A stretch of 64,000 nt of DNA from Idiomarina sp. X4 (GTDB lineage Bacteria > Pseudomonadota > Gammaproteobacteria > Enterobacterales > Alteromonadaceae): assembly GCF_002808045.1 (NCBI RefSeq), contig NZ_CP025000.1:1798001-1862000 (forward strand), read 5' to 3'. Below the pieces are notes generated by a model. That model saw only the letters and a program-made list of their open reading frames with translations. It searched no databases and had not been told where the DNA came from. Position numbers and translations under genes: made by a program. Each line of letters starts with the position of its first letter. Position 1 is the first letter of the stretch. Below are positions 36,988 to 46,610 of the stretch, piece after piece.

Positions 36988-37897
36988 GCATATCAGGCTC
37001 TGGCCGTGTTTTGAAGCGGCGGTGTACCCAGAGATATTGCTCGGGCGCTTTTTTCACGGCGTCTTCGACCAAGGTGTTGACGTATCTGGCGTCGACTTTA
37101 TCGTCCCCGGTTGGGAAAGCTTCAAGTGCCGGTTCGTAATATAAGTCGTAGCCGGTACCGTCTTTGCGACGAACACAGCGAGAGACCAGCACTTTGCAAT
37201 TTGGCGCTTTGGCAAACAACATAGTGCCGGTGGTTGTGGAAGCGTCCGGCACTTCAAAGAACTTAACGAACTCAGTACGACGGCGGCCGTAATCCTGGTC
37301 AGGTAAGTAACCGGCAATATCACCTTTAGACAGAGCTTTTAGCATGCCCTTAACGTCTTTACGCCGAATCATGTACTTGTTTGAGCGGGCTCGTCCACGG
37401 GTTTGCAGAAACTCCATTACCGCATTGTTGTGCGGCCGGTATAAGCCAACTGCCGGCTCAACGAAGCCGTGCAAGCGCGCATGCACTTCCAGACTTAGGA
37501 AGTGAAACAACAGTAATAATACGCCGCTGCCGTCTTCCTGCGCTTTACGTAAGTTTTCCTCACCGTGAATATGTAGTTTGCGACGAATACGCCAGTCCGG
37601 CCACCACCACGCCATGCCGACTTCAAAGTAGGCAATGCCGGTGTTTTTCATGTTCTCGGTGACCAGTTCCTCAATGCTGTCGTCGCTGTATTCGGGAAAG
37701 CACAGCTTTAAGTTGGTGCGCGCTATATTCACACGGCGGGGCATGACCTTTTTAAACAACAAGCCAAGCCCACGCCCCATGGCCAGCTGCATACGATAGG
37801 GAAGCCAAGACACGGTATAAAGAATGAGAACGCCGAGCCAGGTAAGCCAAAACTTAGGGTGTAAAAAATAGAATTTAAATGTCGGTTGTTCGATCAC
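36971..37897 (-). CDS. lpxL: Lipid A lauroyl-type acyltransferase LpxL/HtrB
   Basis: A 308-residue inner membrane acyltransferase adding a secondary acyl chain to Kdo2-lipid A (here probably Kdo-phosphate lipid A). It opens like E. coli LpxL (FLHPKFWLTWLGVLILYTVSWLPY, one N-terminal membrane segment), and carries the catalytic H-x4-E motif in HFLSLE, the GLYRPHNNAVMEFLQ block and GYLPDQDYGRR. The start is GTG, with no obvious ribosome site but a well-conserved N-terminus. It partners functionally with WaaA-KdkA in this window. It overlaps the glnE tail by 17 bases. Confidence 0.93.
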   Translation of the reverse strand: MIEQPTFKFYFLHPKFWLTWLGVLILYTVSWLPYRMQLAMGRGLGLLFKKVMPRRVNIARTNLKLCFPEYSDDSIEELVTENMKNTGIAYFEVGMAWWWPDWRIRRKLHIHGEENLRKAQEDGSGVLLLLFHFLSLEVHARLHGFVEPAVGLYRPHNNAVMEFLQTRGRARSNKYMIRRKDVKGMLKALSKGDIAGYLPDQDYGRRRTEFVKFFEVPDASTTTGTMLFAKAPNCKVLVSRCVRRKDGTGYDLYYEPALEAFPTGDDKVDARYVNTLVEDAVKKAPEQYLWVHRRFKTRPEPDMPSYYQ

Positions 37898-37956
37898 AAC
37901 AGGAACCGTTGTTGCTTATTAGATTGTTGCGGATAGTAACATAGAATTAAGGGAGG

Positions 37957-37985
37957 CAGGCACCACTAACGGGACGTGGTGCCTG
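37957..37985 (-). terminator. Hairpin after tolC, possible terminator
   Basis: A perfect 10-bp stem CAGGCACCAC / GTGGTGCCTG with a nine-base loop lies 12 bases beyond the tolC stop. The T-run on the minus strand is weak (CTCCCTTAATT), so termination may be inefficient or rho-assisted. Confidence 0.5.
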
Positions 37986-37997
37986 TGGTCAGCGGAG

Positions 37998-39371
37998 TTA
38001 GTCCGCTGCAGTTCCTTCAACGTCCTCTGACAGACTGCTGTTAATTGCCAATAGGTCGTTTTCCTGAAGCTGTCCTGCCGCTTGCTCTAAACGTAGCATT
38101 TGGCGAATATAGCCATAGCGAGCTTCTGATAAGTTACGCTTAGCGTTATACAGGTTTTGAGTGCTATTCAGTACGTCAACGATAGTACGGGTACCGACTT
38201 CAAAACCTGCCTCTGTTGCTTTTAAGGCACTTTCTGCTGAAACTACAGACTGCTGGAATGCGCTAATACTGGCAATTGACGCAGATACTTCGTAGTAAGC
38301 GTTACGCACTTCACGCTCAATTTGACGACGGGTCTGAACCATTTGCTGGCTACTTGCTACGTAGTTGTCACGCGCCTGAGACACTTCAGCTGAGGTGCGG
38401 AAGCCTGAGAAAATAGGTACGCTGACGTTTAGACCAATTGAACGGCTATCAAGACGGCCCGTATCTGGGGATGGCTCACCTTGTATTGTTCTATCGATAT
38501 CATTGGCTGAATAGTTCGCTGATAATGACACGGTCGGGTAGTGACCCGCTTGCTGAAGCTTAATTTGCTGTTCAGCAATCTCAACCTGCACCATGCTCTC
38601 TAATAAGCTTAGATTACTATTTTCCGCTTTCTTTACCCATTTCATGACATCTTCCGGTGCAGGGTCACTGGGCGAAAAGGTTTCGGTGTCTAATGCGGCC
38701 AGCGTCTGTGGGTATTGCCCAGTGATTTCACGAATGCTTTCGTAAGCAATTTCTACGGCATTACGAGCCTGAATTTCACGGGCGACGGCGCTGTCATATT
38801 GTGCTTGTGCTTCGTGCACGTCAGTAATGGCGGTTAAACCAACAGAGAAACGTTGTTTGGTTTGCTCAAGCTGACGTTTAATGGCTTTTTTCTCGGCTTC
38901 AGCAAATGACAGGTCGTCTTTTGCCTGAAGTGCCTGGAAGTAAGCGTTTACAACACGCAGCATTAATTCCTGCTGAGCATTACTGTATGAAATCTCGGCT
39001 TGATAGGCTTGCTTTTCAGCAATGTCAGCGTTTTTCCAGACGCTCCAGTCAAAGATACTTTGGTTTAAAGTAACGCCTGCTTGCCAACCACTACTATCTA
39101 TTGCAAATTTCTGGATTTGATTGTTAACAAACTGTGGCGAGTCACTCGTAGACTCACTATAACCAGCTTCACCGTTAACCTGTGGTAAGAACCCTGACTT
39201 GGCAATATCGACGCCTTTTTGGGTTGCATTACGTTCAGCCGCAGCTCTTAACAACGTAGGGTCGTTATCAACCGCTAAACGATAAATTTGAGCTAAATCT
39301 TCCGCATTTGACGTAAAAGAGACTGTAGTTAATGCAATTCCTACAGCCGCTGACAAGAGGTGCTTTTTCAT
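37998..39371 (-). CDS. tolC: TolC family outer membrane efflux channel
   Basis: A 457-residue outer membrane channel for efflux pumps and type I secretion. A cleavable signal peptide (MKKHLLSAAVGIALTTVSFTSNA) is followed by two structural repeats rich in helix and Ala/Gln, with conserved spots LRAAAERNATQKGVDIAKSG, QSIFDWSVWKN, SVGLTAITDVHEAQAQYD, NVSVPIFSGFRTSAEVSQA and VGTRTIVDVLNSTQNLYNAKR. I start at 39371 because it gives a normal signal peptide; an ATG at 39398 is also in frame, and neither has a clear ribosome site. Divergent from nudF, the canonical gammaproteobacterial order. Confidence 0.96.
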   Translation of the reverse strand: MKKHLLSAAVGIALTTVSFTSNAEDLAQIYRLAVDNDPTLLRAAAERNATQKGVDIAKSGFLPQVNGEAGYSESTSDSPQFVNNQIQKFAIDSSGWQAGVTLNQSIFDWSVWKNADIAEKQAYQAEISYSNAQQELMLRVVNAYFQALQAKDDLSFAEAEKKAIKRQLEQTKQRFSVGLTAITDVHEAQAQYDSAVAREIQARNAVEIAYESIREITGQYPQTLAALDTETFSPSDPAPEDVMKWVKKAENSNLSLLESMVQVEIAEQQIKLQQAGHYPTVSLSANYSANDIDRTIQGEPSPDTGRLDSRSIGLNVSVPIFSGFRTSAEVSQARDNYVASSQQMVQTRRQIEREVRNAYYEVSASIASISAFQQSVVSAESALKATEAGFEVGTRTIVDVLNSTQNLYNAKRNLSEARYGYIRQMLRLEQAAGQLQENDLLAINSSLSEDVEGTAAD

Positions 39372-39592
39372 GGTAGTCAGTGTCCCGTTGCTTGACATGC
39401 AATAGTCTTAAAATGATTGCGCGTTAGTTTACATACAGTATTGAATGATTACCAGTGTAATTGATTCACGCTGATAATTTAAGCAAAACATGGTTTCAGA
39501 ATCTGCTCAAGTGTAACAGAATGTTTGCTGTATAGTAGATCAGAAAGCAGGCTTTACTCTCATATCAGAAAAAGTTGAAGCGAGAAGGTGAA

Positions 39593-40210
39593 ATGGCGTC
39601 AAGATTGACTCGAAAAGATGTTGAACTCGATAAAAAACAGCCGCTTTATGAAGGCTTTTTGTCGGTTTATAAATACAAACTCAAACACCGTTTGTTTCAA
39701 GGCGGCTGGAGTCAGCCAATTGAGCGTGAATTGATGGAGCGTGGCCACGCTGTCGTGGTGATACCTTATGATCCTGTTCGCGACGAGTTAGTCGTGCTGG
39801 AACAGTTTCGGGTAGGTGCATTAGATGACCCTAACGGACCTTGGCTATTTGAATTTGTCGCAGGCATGTTTGACGCTGATGAAAGTGCTGAAGAGGTCGC
39901 AACACGAGAATTAAAAGAAGAAGCAGGACTGGAAGCCAAACAGTTGATTTACGCAACCAGCTACTACTCGAGCCCGGGCGGAACCGATGAGAAACTGACC
40001 ATTTATATTGCGGAAGTCGACACGAGTTTAGCGGCTGATTTTGGTGGCCTCCCTGAAGAAGACGAAGACATTAAAGTGCATGTGTTACCGAGTAAAGATG
40101 CTATTGGTATGTTGGAGCGTGAGGAAATTAATAATGCCGCCAGTGTAATTGGGTTACAATGGTTGCTATTGCATCGAGATAGTGTGTTTAGAAATAAGCT
40201 GAGCTTGTAA
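39593..40210 (+). CDS. nudF: ADP-ribose pyrophosphatase NudF
   Basis: A 205-residue Nudix hydrolase cleaving ADP-ribose to AMP and ribose-5-phosphate. The complete Nudix box G-x5-E-x7-REL-x-EE-x-G is present (GMFDADESAEEVATRELKEE then AG), preceded by VVLEQFRVGAL and PWLFEFVAG. The ATG at 39593 has AAGGTG just upstream; a TTG six codons earlier is also in frame. Followed eight bases later by yqiB, as in E. coli. Confidence 0.95.
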   Translation: MASRLTRKDVELDKKQPLYEGFLSVYKYKLKHRLFQGGWSQPIERELMERGHAVVVIPYDPVRDELVVLEQFRVGALDDPNGPWLFEFVAGMFDADESAEEVATRELKEEAGLEAKQLIYATSYYSSPGGTDEKLTIYIAEVDTSLAADFGGLPEEDEDIKVHVLPSKDAIGMLEREEINNAASVIGLQWLLLHRDSVFRNKLSL

Positions 40211-40218
40211 GGGGTGAT

Positions 40219-40686
40219 ATGCAGCAGCGTTACGTTGTCGACGTGGCAGAGTTACACCGGTTGAATGAGCTGAACTATGCCGCTTTGTTACCTTTTGTGC
40301 CGGATGAAGATGACTCGACTAAAGCAGAGGTCATTATTCAAGCGGGCGAAGGCTTGGTGTTTGTGGTAAAACGTGTCGACGATTCGCGTTACACAACGGA
40401 TATTTCGATCGAGCAACTAAAGCCTAGCTGGGCGGATTATTTGCGCGCCAAAATGACGGTGCGCCTATACCATGACGTGCGTATGGCGGAAGTCTTAAAA
40501 ACGCAGGGTATTACAAAGCTAGAAGTGCATTATCGTCAGCCGAATAAAGACATGCGACACCGCGATGAAAAGTACCAGGCGAATCAATTTTTGTCGGACT
40601 GGTTGCAACTGTGCCGTAAGCAAGGTCGAATCCAACCAGAGCTGAGCGAGTCAGTGCAGAAATTTATGCCTTACTACTTCAAATAG
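40219..40686 (+). CDS. yqiB: DUF1249 family protein YqiB
   Basis: A 155-residue soluble protein of unknown function, recognised from its DUF1249 blocks: YVVDVAELHRLNELNYAALL, DISIEQLKPSWADYLRAKMTVRLYHD, RMAEVLKTQ and RHRDEKYQANQFLSDWL. It sits directly after nudF with a strong AAGGGG ribosome site, as in E. coli. In E. coli cpdA and yqiA follow before parE; neither is present here. Confidence 0.92.
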   Translation: MQQRYVVDVAELHRLNELNYAALLPFVPDEDDSTKAEVIIQAGEGLVFVVKRVDDSRYTTDISIEQLKPSWADYLRAKMTVRLYHDVRMAEVLKTQGITKLEVHYRQPNKDMRHRDEKYQANQFLSDWLQLCRKQGRIQPELSESVQKFMPYYFK

Positions 40687-40751
40687 ACGACGGTTAGCGG
40701 TAAATTGTCAGTCAACTTTGCGGAGCGAGCTACAACAAAAAACAGGGACTC

Positions 40752-42644
40752 ATGACAGACTACAAATCCGATTCTATTGAGGTGCTGAATGGCCTAGAGC
40801 CGGTTCAGCGCCGCCCCGGTATGTACACCGATACCACACGGCCCAATCATTTAGGTCAGGAAGTTATTGATAACAGTGTGGATGAGGCGCTTGCCGGTCA
40901 CGCTAAAAGCTTAGTGGTTATTCTACACACTGACCAATCCTTAGAAGTCATGGATGACGGTCGTGGTATGCCTGTGGATATTCACCCTGAAGAAGGGGTT
41001 CCGGGTGTCGAGCTTATTATGAGCAAATTGCATGCGGGCGGTAAGTTCTCGAATAAAAACTACCAGTTTTCCGGCGGTCTGCATGGTGTTGGTATCTCTG
41101 TTGTTAACGCGCTGTCGAAGCGTGTTGAGCTCACCATTAAACGAGATGGTCAGGTGTATGAAATGGCCTTCGAAAATGGCGACAAAGTCTCTGAACTAGA
41201 AGTCACCGGCACCGTTGGAAAGCGCAATACCGGAACCAAAGTCCATTTTTGGCCAGACGCTCAGTATTTTGATTCCTCAAAGTTCTCTGTTACCAAGTTG
41301 AAGCACCTGCTTCGGGCGAAGGCGGTGCTATGTCCCGGGTTAAGTATTACCTTCAAAAACAAGGTAGATGACACCGAAGAAACCTGGTTTTACGAGGACG
41401 GCCTGACCGATTACCTGATTGAAGCGGTAAAAGAGGTTCCTACTTTGCCGGAAGACCCGTTTAATGGATCTTTTAGCTCGCAAACCGAAGGGGTTGAATG
41501 GGCGGTAACCTGGTTGCCGGAAGGCGGTGAGGGCCTATCTGAGAGTTATGTAAACCTGATTCCAACGCCGTTAGGTGGTACCCATGTAAATGGCTTACGG
41601 CAAGGTCTCTTAGAAGCTATGCGTGAGTTCTGTGAGTTCCGTAACTTGCTGCCAAGAGGGGTTAAGCTAACACCTGATGATGTGTGGGAACGTTGTTCTT
41701 ATATTTTATCCACAAAAATGCAGGATCCGCAGTTTGCCGGACAAACCAAAGAGCGTTTGTCGTCGAGACAATCTGCCAGTTTTGTTTCCGGAGTCGTCAA
41801 AGACGCATTCAGCTTATGGTTGAATGAGCACACCGAGCAAGCTGAATTATTGGCTGACGTTTGTATCAGTAACGCTCAGCGTCGCTTGCGAGCAAGCAAA
41901 AAGGTTGTTCGTAAGAAAGTTACTCAGGGGCCTGCGTTACCGGGTAAGTTAACCGACTGCTCTAGTCAGGATCCATCCAATAGCGAATTATTTTTGGTTG
42001 AGGGTGACTCGGCCGGTGGTTCAGCGAAACAGGCTCGCGATCGAGAGTTTCAGGCCGTCATGCCACTGCGCGGAAAAATTCTAAATACCTGGGAGGTGGA
42101 CCCGGAGCAAATTCTGGGGTCACAGGAAATCCATGATATATCTGTTGCTGTCGGCGTCGATCCAAACAGTGTTGATTTGGACAAGTTGCGTTACGGTAAA
42201 GTTTGTATTCTTGCGGATGCCGACTCTGATGGGCTTCACATTGCGACTTTGCTGTGTGCACTGTTTGTGAAACATTTCCGGCCACTGGTTGAAAATGGCC
42301 ATATTTTTGTTGCCATGCCGCCACTTTATCGAATTGATGTCGGTAAAGAGGTGTTTTACGCCCTTGATGAAGATGAAAAGCAGGGCATTTTGGATCGTAT
42401 TGAAGCCGAGAAGAAAAAAGGCAAAATCAATGTTCAACGTTTCAAAGGCTTGGGCGAGATGAACCCATTGACGCTTCGTGAAACGACTATGGATCCGAAT
42501 ACACGTCGATTGGTGCAGCTGACAATAGATGACGCTGAAATGATGGAAGAACTGATGGACATGTTGCTGGCGAAGAAACGTGCGAGTGATCGCCGTACTT
42601 GGCTGGAAAGCAAAGGTAACATGGCCGATTTGGCTGAACTGTAG
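40752..42644 (+). CDS. parE: DNA topoisomerase IV subunit B
   Basis: A 630-residue ATPase subunit of topoisomerase IV, which unlinks daughter chromosomes. It has the GHKL ATP site (VIDNSVDEALAG, DDGRGMPVDIHP, GGLHGVGISVVNALS), the TOPRIM motifs VEGDSAGGSA, PLRGKILN and DADSDGLHI, and the C-terminal QRFKGLGEMNP. Length and motifs equal E. coli ParE rather than GyrB, which carries an extra insert of about 170 residues. parC follows 24 bases later, making a two-subunit operon. Confidence 0.97.
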   Translation: MTDYKSDSIEVLNGLEPVQRRPGMYTDTTRPNHLGQEVIDNSVDEALAGHAKSLVVILHTDQSLEVMDDGRGMPVDIHPEEGVPGVELIMSKLHAGGKFSNKNYQFSGGLHGVGISVVNALSKRVELTIKRDGQVYEMAFENGDKVSELEVTGTVGKRNTGTKVHFWPDAQYFDSSKFSVTKLKHLLRAKAVLCPGLSITFKNKVDDTEETWFYEDGLTDYLIEAVKEVPTLPEDPFNGSFSSQTEGVEWAVTWLPEGGEGLSESYVNLIPTPLGGTHVNGLRQGLLEAMREFCEFRNLLPRGVKLTPDDVWERCSYILSTKMQDPQFAGQTKERLSSRQSASFVSGVVKDAFSLWLNEHTEQAELLADVCISNAQRRLRASKKVVRKKVTQGPALPGKLTDCSSQDPSNSELFLVEGDSAGGSAKQARDREFQAVMPLRGKILNTWEVDPEQILGSQEIHDISVAVGVDPNSVDLDKLRYGKVCILADADSDGLHIATLLCALFVKHFRPLVENGHIFVAMPPLYRIDVGKEVFYALDEDEKQGILDRIEAEKKKGKINVQRFKGLGEMNPLTLRETTMDPNTRRLVQLTIDDAEMMEELMDMLLAKKRASDRRTWLESKGNMADLAEL

Positions 42645-42668
42645 GCTGCTAAGCAAGGAGAAGTGAGA

Positions 42669-44906
42669 ATGTCGACGGAGATTACCGAAACACGCCCCCT
42701 CAGCCGCTTTACTGAAGAGGCCTACTTAAATTATTCCATGTACGTCATTATGGACCGGGCATTGCCGCATATTGGTGATGGTTTAAAACCGGTTCAGCGA
42801 CGTATTATTTATGCGATGTCAGAGCTGGGCTTATCGGCTTTAGCGAAATATAAAAAATCCGCTCGTACAGTGGGTGATGTGCTGGGTAAGTTTCATCCTC
42901 ACGGTGACAGCGCATGTTACGAAGCTATGGTGCTCATGGCGCAGCCATTTTCGTACCGACATCCGCTGGTGGATGGCCAGGGTAACTGGGGTTCTCCGGA
43001 TGACCCTAAATCGTTTGCGGCGATGCGTTATACCGAAGCGCGACTGTCTAAGTTTAGTGAAGTCTTGCTGAGTGAGTTAGGGCAGGGCACCGCTGACTGG
43101 ATACCGAACTTTGATGGCACCATGAAGGAGCCGAAAGTTCTACCGGCGCGACTCCCCCATATTTTACTGAATGGCGTGACAGGCATTGCGGTCGGTATGG
43201 CGACGGATATCCCGCCACATAATGCTCGCGAAGTGGCCAACGCTTGTGCCATGTTGTTGGAAAAGCCAAGTAGCACACTTGAAGACATCATGGATGTGCT
43301 AAAAGGGCCAGACTACCCGACTGATGCAGAAGTCATTACGCCTGCCGAAGACATTAAGAAAATGTACGAAACCGGTCGCGGTAGTATAAAAATGCGAGCG
43401 TCTTATGAAGTAGACGACGGTGAAATTGTGGTTACTGCGCTACCACATCAGGCTTCCGGCGCCAAAGTGCTGGAACAAATTGCGCAACAAATGCAGGCGA
43501 AGAAGTTACCGTTGGTGTCTGATTTACGTGATGAGTCGGATCATGAAAACCCGACACGCTTAGTGATTGTTCCCCGCTCCAATCGCGTTGACACGGAACA
43601 ACTGATGAATCACTTGTTCGCAACCACTGACTTAGAAAAACAGTACCGCGTTAACTTGAATATTCTGGGGCTGGACGGCCGTCCGCAAGTTAGGCCGTTG
43701 GTGGGACTTTTAAAAGAATGGCTCGAGTTCCGTCAGCAGACGGTCACCCGCCGCTTGCAATACCGTTTAGATAAAGTACTGGCGCGTCTTCATATTTTGG
43801 AAGGCTTGCTCATTGCGTATCTAAACTTAGACGAAGTTATTGAAATTATCCGTACGGAAGACAAGCCTAAAGAGGTTCTGATGTCGCGCTTTGCGCTGTC
43901 AGACAAGCAGGCAGAAGCCATTCTTGAGCTGAAATTACGGCACTTAGCGAAGCTGGAAGAGCAGAAACTGAAAGGTGAACAAGACGAGCTGAGCAAGGAA
44001 CGTGAGCAACTTGAAAAAATTCTGGGCTCAGACCGTCGCCTGAAAACGTTGATTCGCAAGGAACTGCTTGCCGATGCCGAAACTTATGGTGATGAACGTC
44101 GCTCGCCGTTGGTTGAGCGTAATGAAGCAAAGGCATTAAGTGAGCGCGATCTCACGCCGGCAGAGGCAGTTACCGTTGTACTGTCTAAGAAAGGCTGGGT
44201 GCGTAGCGCGAAAGGCCATGATATTGACGGTGAGAAGCTTAGTTATAAATCGGGTGACAGCTTCCTTGGGTCAGCCGAAGGGAAAAGCAACCAGCCAGTT
44301 GTATTCATTGATAGCTCAGGCCGGAGCTTTTCGTGCGAAGCTCATTTGTTGCCATCGGCGAGAAGCCAGGGCGAACCACTAACCGGGCGCTTCAGTCTGG
44401 TGTCAGGTGAAACGGTAGAGCATGTACTGATGGGGAAAGACGACAGCTGCCTGCTGCTTGCATCGGATGCTGGTTACGGTTTTGTCTGCCAGTTTAGTGA
44501 TTTAGTCAGTCGTAACAAAAATGGCAAGGCGATTATTACCTTACCAACCGGTTCAAAAATACTCTCTCCGACATCGGTTAACAGCATTGAAAATGACCGT
44601 GTTATCGCTGTATCAAATGAAGGTCGTATGTTGGTTTTCCCGGTAGCTGATTTACCGCAGCTCAGTAAAGGGAAAGGGAACAAAATTATTAATATCCCAG
44701 CGTTAAGAGCTCAGTCGCGGGAGGAGTATGTGGTGGCCTTGGCGACAGCCGCACCGGACAAGGCGGTAACGTTAATGGCCGGAAAACGCAAACTGACCTT
44801 GAAGCCGGCTGATCTCGAGCACTATCTGGGTGAGCGTGGACGCCGAGGGAATAAACTGCCCAGAGGCCTTCAACGAGTCGACGATATTGTCGTTGAAGAT
44901 GAGTAA
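42669..44906 (+). CDS. parC: DNA topoisomerase IV subunit A
   Basis: A 745-residue DNA-cleaving subunit. The active-site Tyr is in [11 protein letters not shown] (about residue 120). The quinolone-determining region [10 protein letters not shown] retains the wild-type Ser (81) and Glu (85), so no classical ParC quinolone-resistance change is seen. The C-terminal part forms the DNA-wrapping beta-pinwheel (residues about 500-745), shorter than that of GyrA. The ATG at 42669 has AAGGAG eight bases upstream; an in-frame GTG two codons earlier is too close to that site. Confidence 0.97.
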   Translation: MSTEITETRPLSRFTEEAYLNYSMYVIMDRALPHIGDGLKPVQRRIIYAMSELGLSALAKYKKSARTVGDVLGKFHPHGDSACYEAMVLMAQPFSYRHPLVDGQGNWGSPDDPKSFAAMRYTEARLSKFSEVLLSELGQGTADWIPNFDGTMKEPKVLPARLPHILLNGVTGIAVGMATDIPPHNAREVANACAMLLEKPSSTLEDIMDVLKGPDYPTDAEVITPAEDIKKMYETGRGSIKMRASYEVDDGEIVVTALPHQASGAKVLEQIAQQMQAKKLPLVSDLRDESDHENPTRLVIVPRSNRVDTEQLMNHLFATTDLEKQYRVNLNILGLDGRPQVRPLVGLLKEWLEFRQQTVTRRLQYRLDKVLARLHILEGLLIAYLNLDEVIEIIRTEDKPKEVLMSRFALSDKQAEAILELKLRHLAKLEEQKLKGEQDELSKEREQLEKILGSDRRLKTLIRKELLADAETYGDERRSPLVERNEAKALSERDLTPAEAVTVVLSKKGWVRSAKGHDIDGEKLSYKSGDSFLGSAEGKSNQPVVFIDSSGRSFSCEAHLLPSARSQGEPLTGRFSLVSGETVEHVLMGKDDSCLLLASDAGYGFVCQFSDLVSRNKNGKAIITLPTGSKILSPTSVNSIENDRVIAVSNEGRMLVFPVADLPQLSKGKGNKIINIPALRAQSREEYVVALATAAPDKAVTLMAGKRKLTLKPADLEHYLGERGRRGNKLPRGLQRVDDIVVEDE

Positions 44907-44921
44907 GGCTGAGGGTTTGTT

Positions 44922-45647
44922 ATGTTAGCGGTGCTGAGGTGGTTGTTTCTAGGTGGATTTATCGTTGTTTTTGGTGTCGTTGGCTGTTTATTTTGTATTA
45001 TTCGGCCCTTTCATCGAAACAACACCTATCGGTTCGCCCATATCTTTGGTTGGGCGACTCGAGTGCTTGGGTTGAAGATTGAAGTAACACGGCACCCCGA
45101 TATTGAACACGGTGGCCCTTATGTTTTTGTCTGTAACCACCAGAACAGCTGGGAGATATTCACGATAGCCGCGATGCTGCCAAAAAATACGGTCACTTTG
45201 GGTAAGAAAAGTCTGCGTTGGATACCGTTTTTTGGCTGGCTGTACTGGCTGGCCGGTAATATTTTTATCGACCGTAAAAATGCGGGTAAAGCACACGGTA
45301 CAATTGCTCAAACAGCGAACGCGATAAATCAGCGAGATATCTCGGTGTGGATGTTTCCGGAAGGCACCCGCAGCTATGGCAGAGGACTATTGCCCTTTAA
45401 AAATGGTGCTTTCCATACAGCGTTTCGGGCTCAAGTCGATATTGTTCCTGTTTGCGTGTCAGAGCTGCATGGTAAAATTAAAATGAACCGTTGGAACAAT
45501 GGTGTATTAAAAGTCGCTTTTCTTGAGCCTATTCGCATCGCAAACTACCAGAAAGAGAACTTGCGCGACTTAAGCCGCCACTGCCATGACATTATGGACA
45601 GCAAAATTAATCAGTTAAACGAACAAGTGAAGAAGGAAAGCGAATGA
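44922..45647 (+). CDS. plsC: 1-acyl-sn-glycerol-3-phosphate acyltransferase (PlsC)
   Basis: A 241-residue inner membrane enzyme making phosphatidic acid, acting after PlsY. A hydrophobic N-terminal segment (LFLGGFIVVFGVVGCLFCII) precedes the acyltransferase motifs: motif I NHQNSWE (His73 to Glu78), the FGWLYWLAGNIFIDRKNAG block and motif III FPEGTRS. In most PlsC proteins motif I is H-x4-D; here the acidic residue is Glu, which is unusual. The parC-plsC order is the E. coli one. The last four bases overlap the rraB start (ATGA). Confidence 0.93.
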   Translation: MLAVLRWLFLGGFIVVFGVVGCLFCIIRPFHRNNTYRFAHIFGWATRVLGLKIEVTRHPDIEHGGPYVFVCNHQNSWEIFTIAAMLPKNTVTLGKKSLRWIPFFGWLYWLAGNIFIDRKNAGKAHGTIAQTANAINQRDISVWMFPEGTRSYGRGLLPFKNGAFHTAFRAQVDIVPVCVSELHGKIKMNRWNNGVLKVAFLEPIRIANYQKENLRDLSRHCHDIMDSKINQLNEQVKKESE

Positions 45648-46027
45648 GCCAGTCTCTGAATGAGCTACTTGAGCAAAGCGAACAAACTATTAACGCACTC
45701 ATCAGTGACGGTGCTGAGCCTGACGTTCTTTATGAGATTGAGCACCATCTTGCTTCTACAGACTTTACCAAGCTAGAGAAGGCCGCAGTGGAGTTGGTTA
45801 AGCTAGGATACCATGTAGATGATGCTGATGAGTTTGATGACGAGCAGGGTAAGCGCTGGTTTGCATTCATCGCTGCAACGGATGCGGAACTCGATAATAA
45901 TGTGTTAGCGCGTCAGGTAAGAGAAATTGCGGATGTTGCTGAAGAGTGCGATGTTGAATATGACGGCTGGGGCACCATGCTGGATGACGATGAACTGGAT
46001 GAAGAATACGATGATGGAGAGGAGTGA
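45644..46027 (+). CDS. rraB: Regulator of RNase E activity RraB
   Basis: A 127-residue acidic protein matching RraB: YEIEHHLASTDFTKLEKAAVE-type block, KLGYHVDDADE, and the near-C-terminal CDVEYDGWGTMLDD followed by an Asp/Glu-rich tail. RraB binds RNase E and alters which transcripts it cuts. It is translationally coupled to plsC by a four-base overlap. A GGAGAGG/CCTCTCC hairpin (46016-46035) straddles its stop codon but has no T-run. Confidence 0.92.
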   Translation: MSQSLNELLEQSEQTINALISDGAEPDVLYEIEHHLASTDFTKLEKAAVELVKLGYHVDDADEFDDEQGKRWFAFIAATDAELDNNVLARQVREIADVAEECDVEYDGWGTMLDDDELDEEYDDGEE

Positions 46028-46047
46028 TCCTCTCCACCGTCAATTTG

Positions 46048-46485
46048 TTACAGCCCTTTTTCTTTCATCATTTCTCGATACTCTTTACCTAAAGACTGCT
46101 TTTCAGAGTCCTCTAAAACCTTTCCAGCTTTCTGGAAGAACCCTTGTTCCTCGTCTTCCAAATGATGCAGTACTTTATGCTTTAGGTTTTTAAGGTGTTG
46201 CAGCCAACCGGGAGACGACATATCCGTTTTTTCTAAGGCCTCAATAAGCTCGTCAATTTCATGGTGTTCAGCAATGCCGTGGCGAGACATATCAATGGTC
46301 GTATCGTCTTCAATTAGCGGGTTATAAAAATAACGTTCCTCCGCAGCCGCATGCTGCTCCAACTGTACTTTTAATTGCTGGTAATACTGTTCACGCTCAG
46401 GTTCATTGCCTGACGTGTCGAGTAAAAGATCCAATAATTGACGCTGCTTGTCATGATCAACTCGTAATTCTTCAAAAATAGTCAT
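46048..46485 (-). CDS. Hemerythrin-like (HHE) domain protein
   Basis: A 145-residue helical protein with the His/Glu ligand pattern of hemerythrin-like domains: LRVDHDKQRQLLDLL, LEQHAAAEERYFYNPL, HGIAEHHEIDELI and LKHKVLHHLEDEEQGFFQ. These are likely ligands for a di-iron site that binds O2 or senses oxygen or NO. The start at 46485 has GGGAGA upstream and gives the conserved N-terminus; a longer in-frame start lies in unconserved sequence. Its physiological role is not clear. It lies between convergent rraB and upstream valS. Confidence 0.85.
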   Translation of the reverse strand: MTIFEELRVDHDKQRQLLDLLLDTSGNEPEREQYYQQLKVQLEQHAAAEERYFYNPLIEDDTTIDMSRHGIAEHHEIDELIEALEKTDMSSPGWLQHLKNLKHKVLHHLEDEEQGFFQKAGKVLEDSEKQSLGKEYREMMKEKGL

Positions 46486-46562
46486 GGCTTTCTCCCTAGC
46501 TATGGTATTCGTCGATATAAAGGTTGTTACGAGCCAATGACAAAAATAGATTAAATGCAGAC

Positions 46563-46591
46563 AAAAACGCCCAGCCAATTGGCCGGGCGTT
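46563..46591 (-). terminator. Rho-independent terminator after valS
   Basis: A stem AACGCCC-x-GCC / GGC-x-GGGCGTT with loop AATT and one mismatch. On the minus strand it is followed by TTTTTGT, so it ends the pepA-holC-valS transcript. Confidence 0.85.
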
Positions 46592-46610
46592 AACTATCAG
46601 TCAAACTCTA

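Noticed and set aside
42943-43070. Quinolone-resistance mutation in parC
   Set aside because: The determining region keeps Ser81 and Glu85 with no classical substitution.
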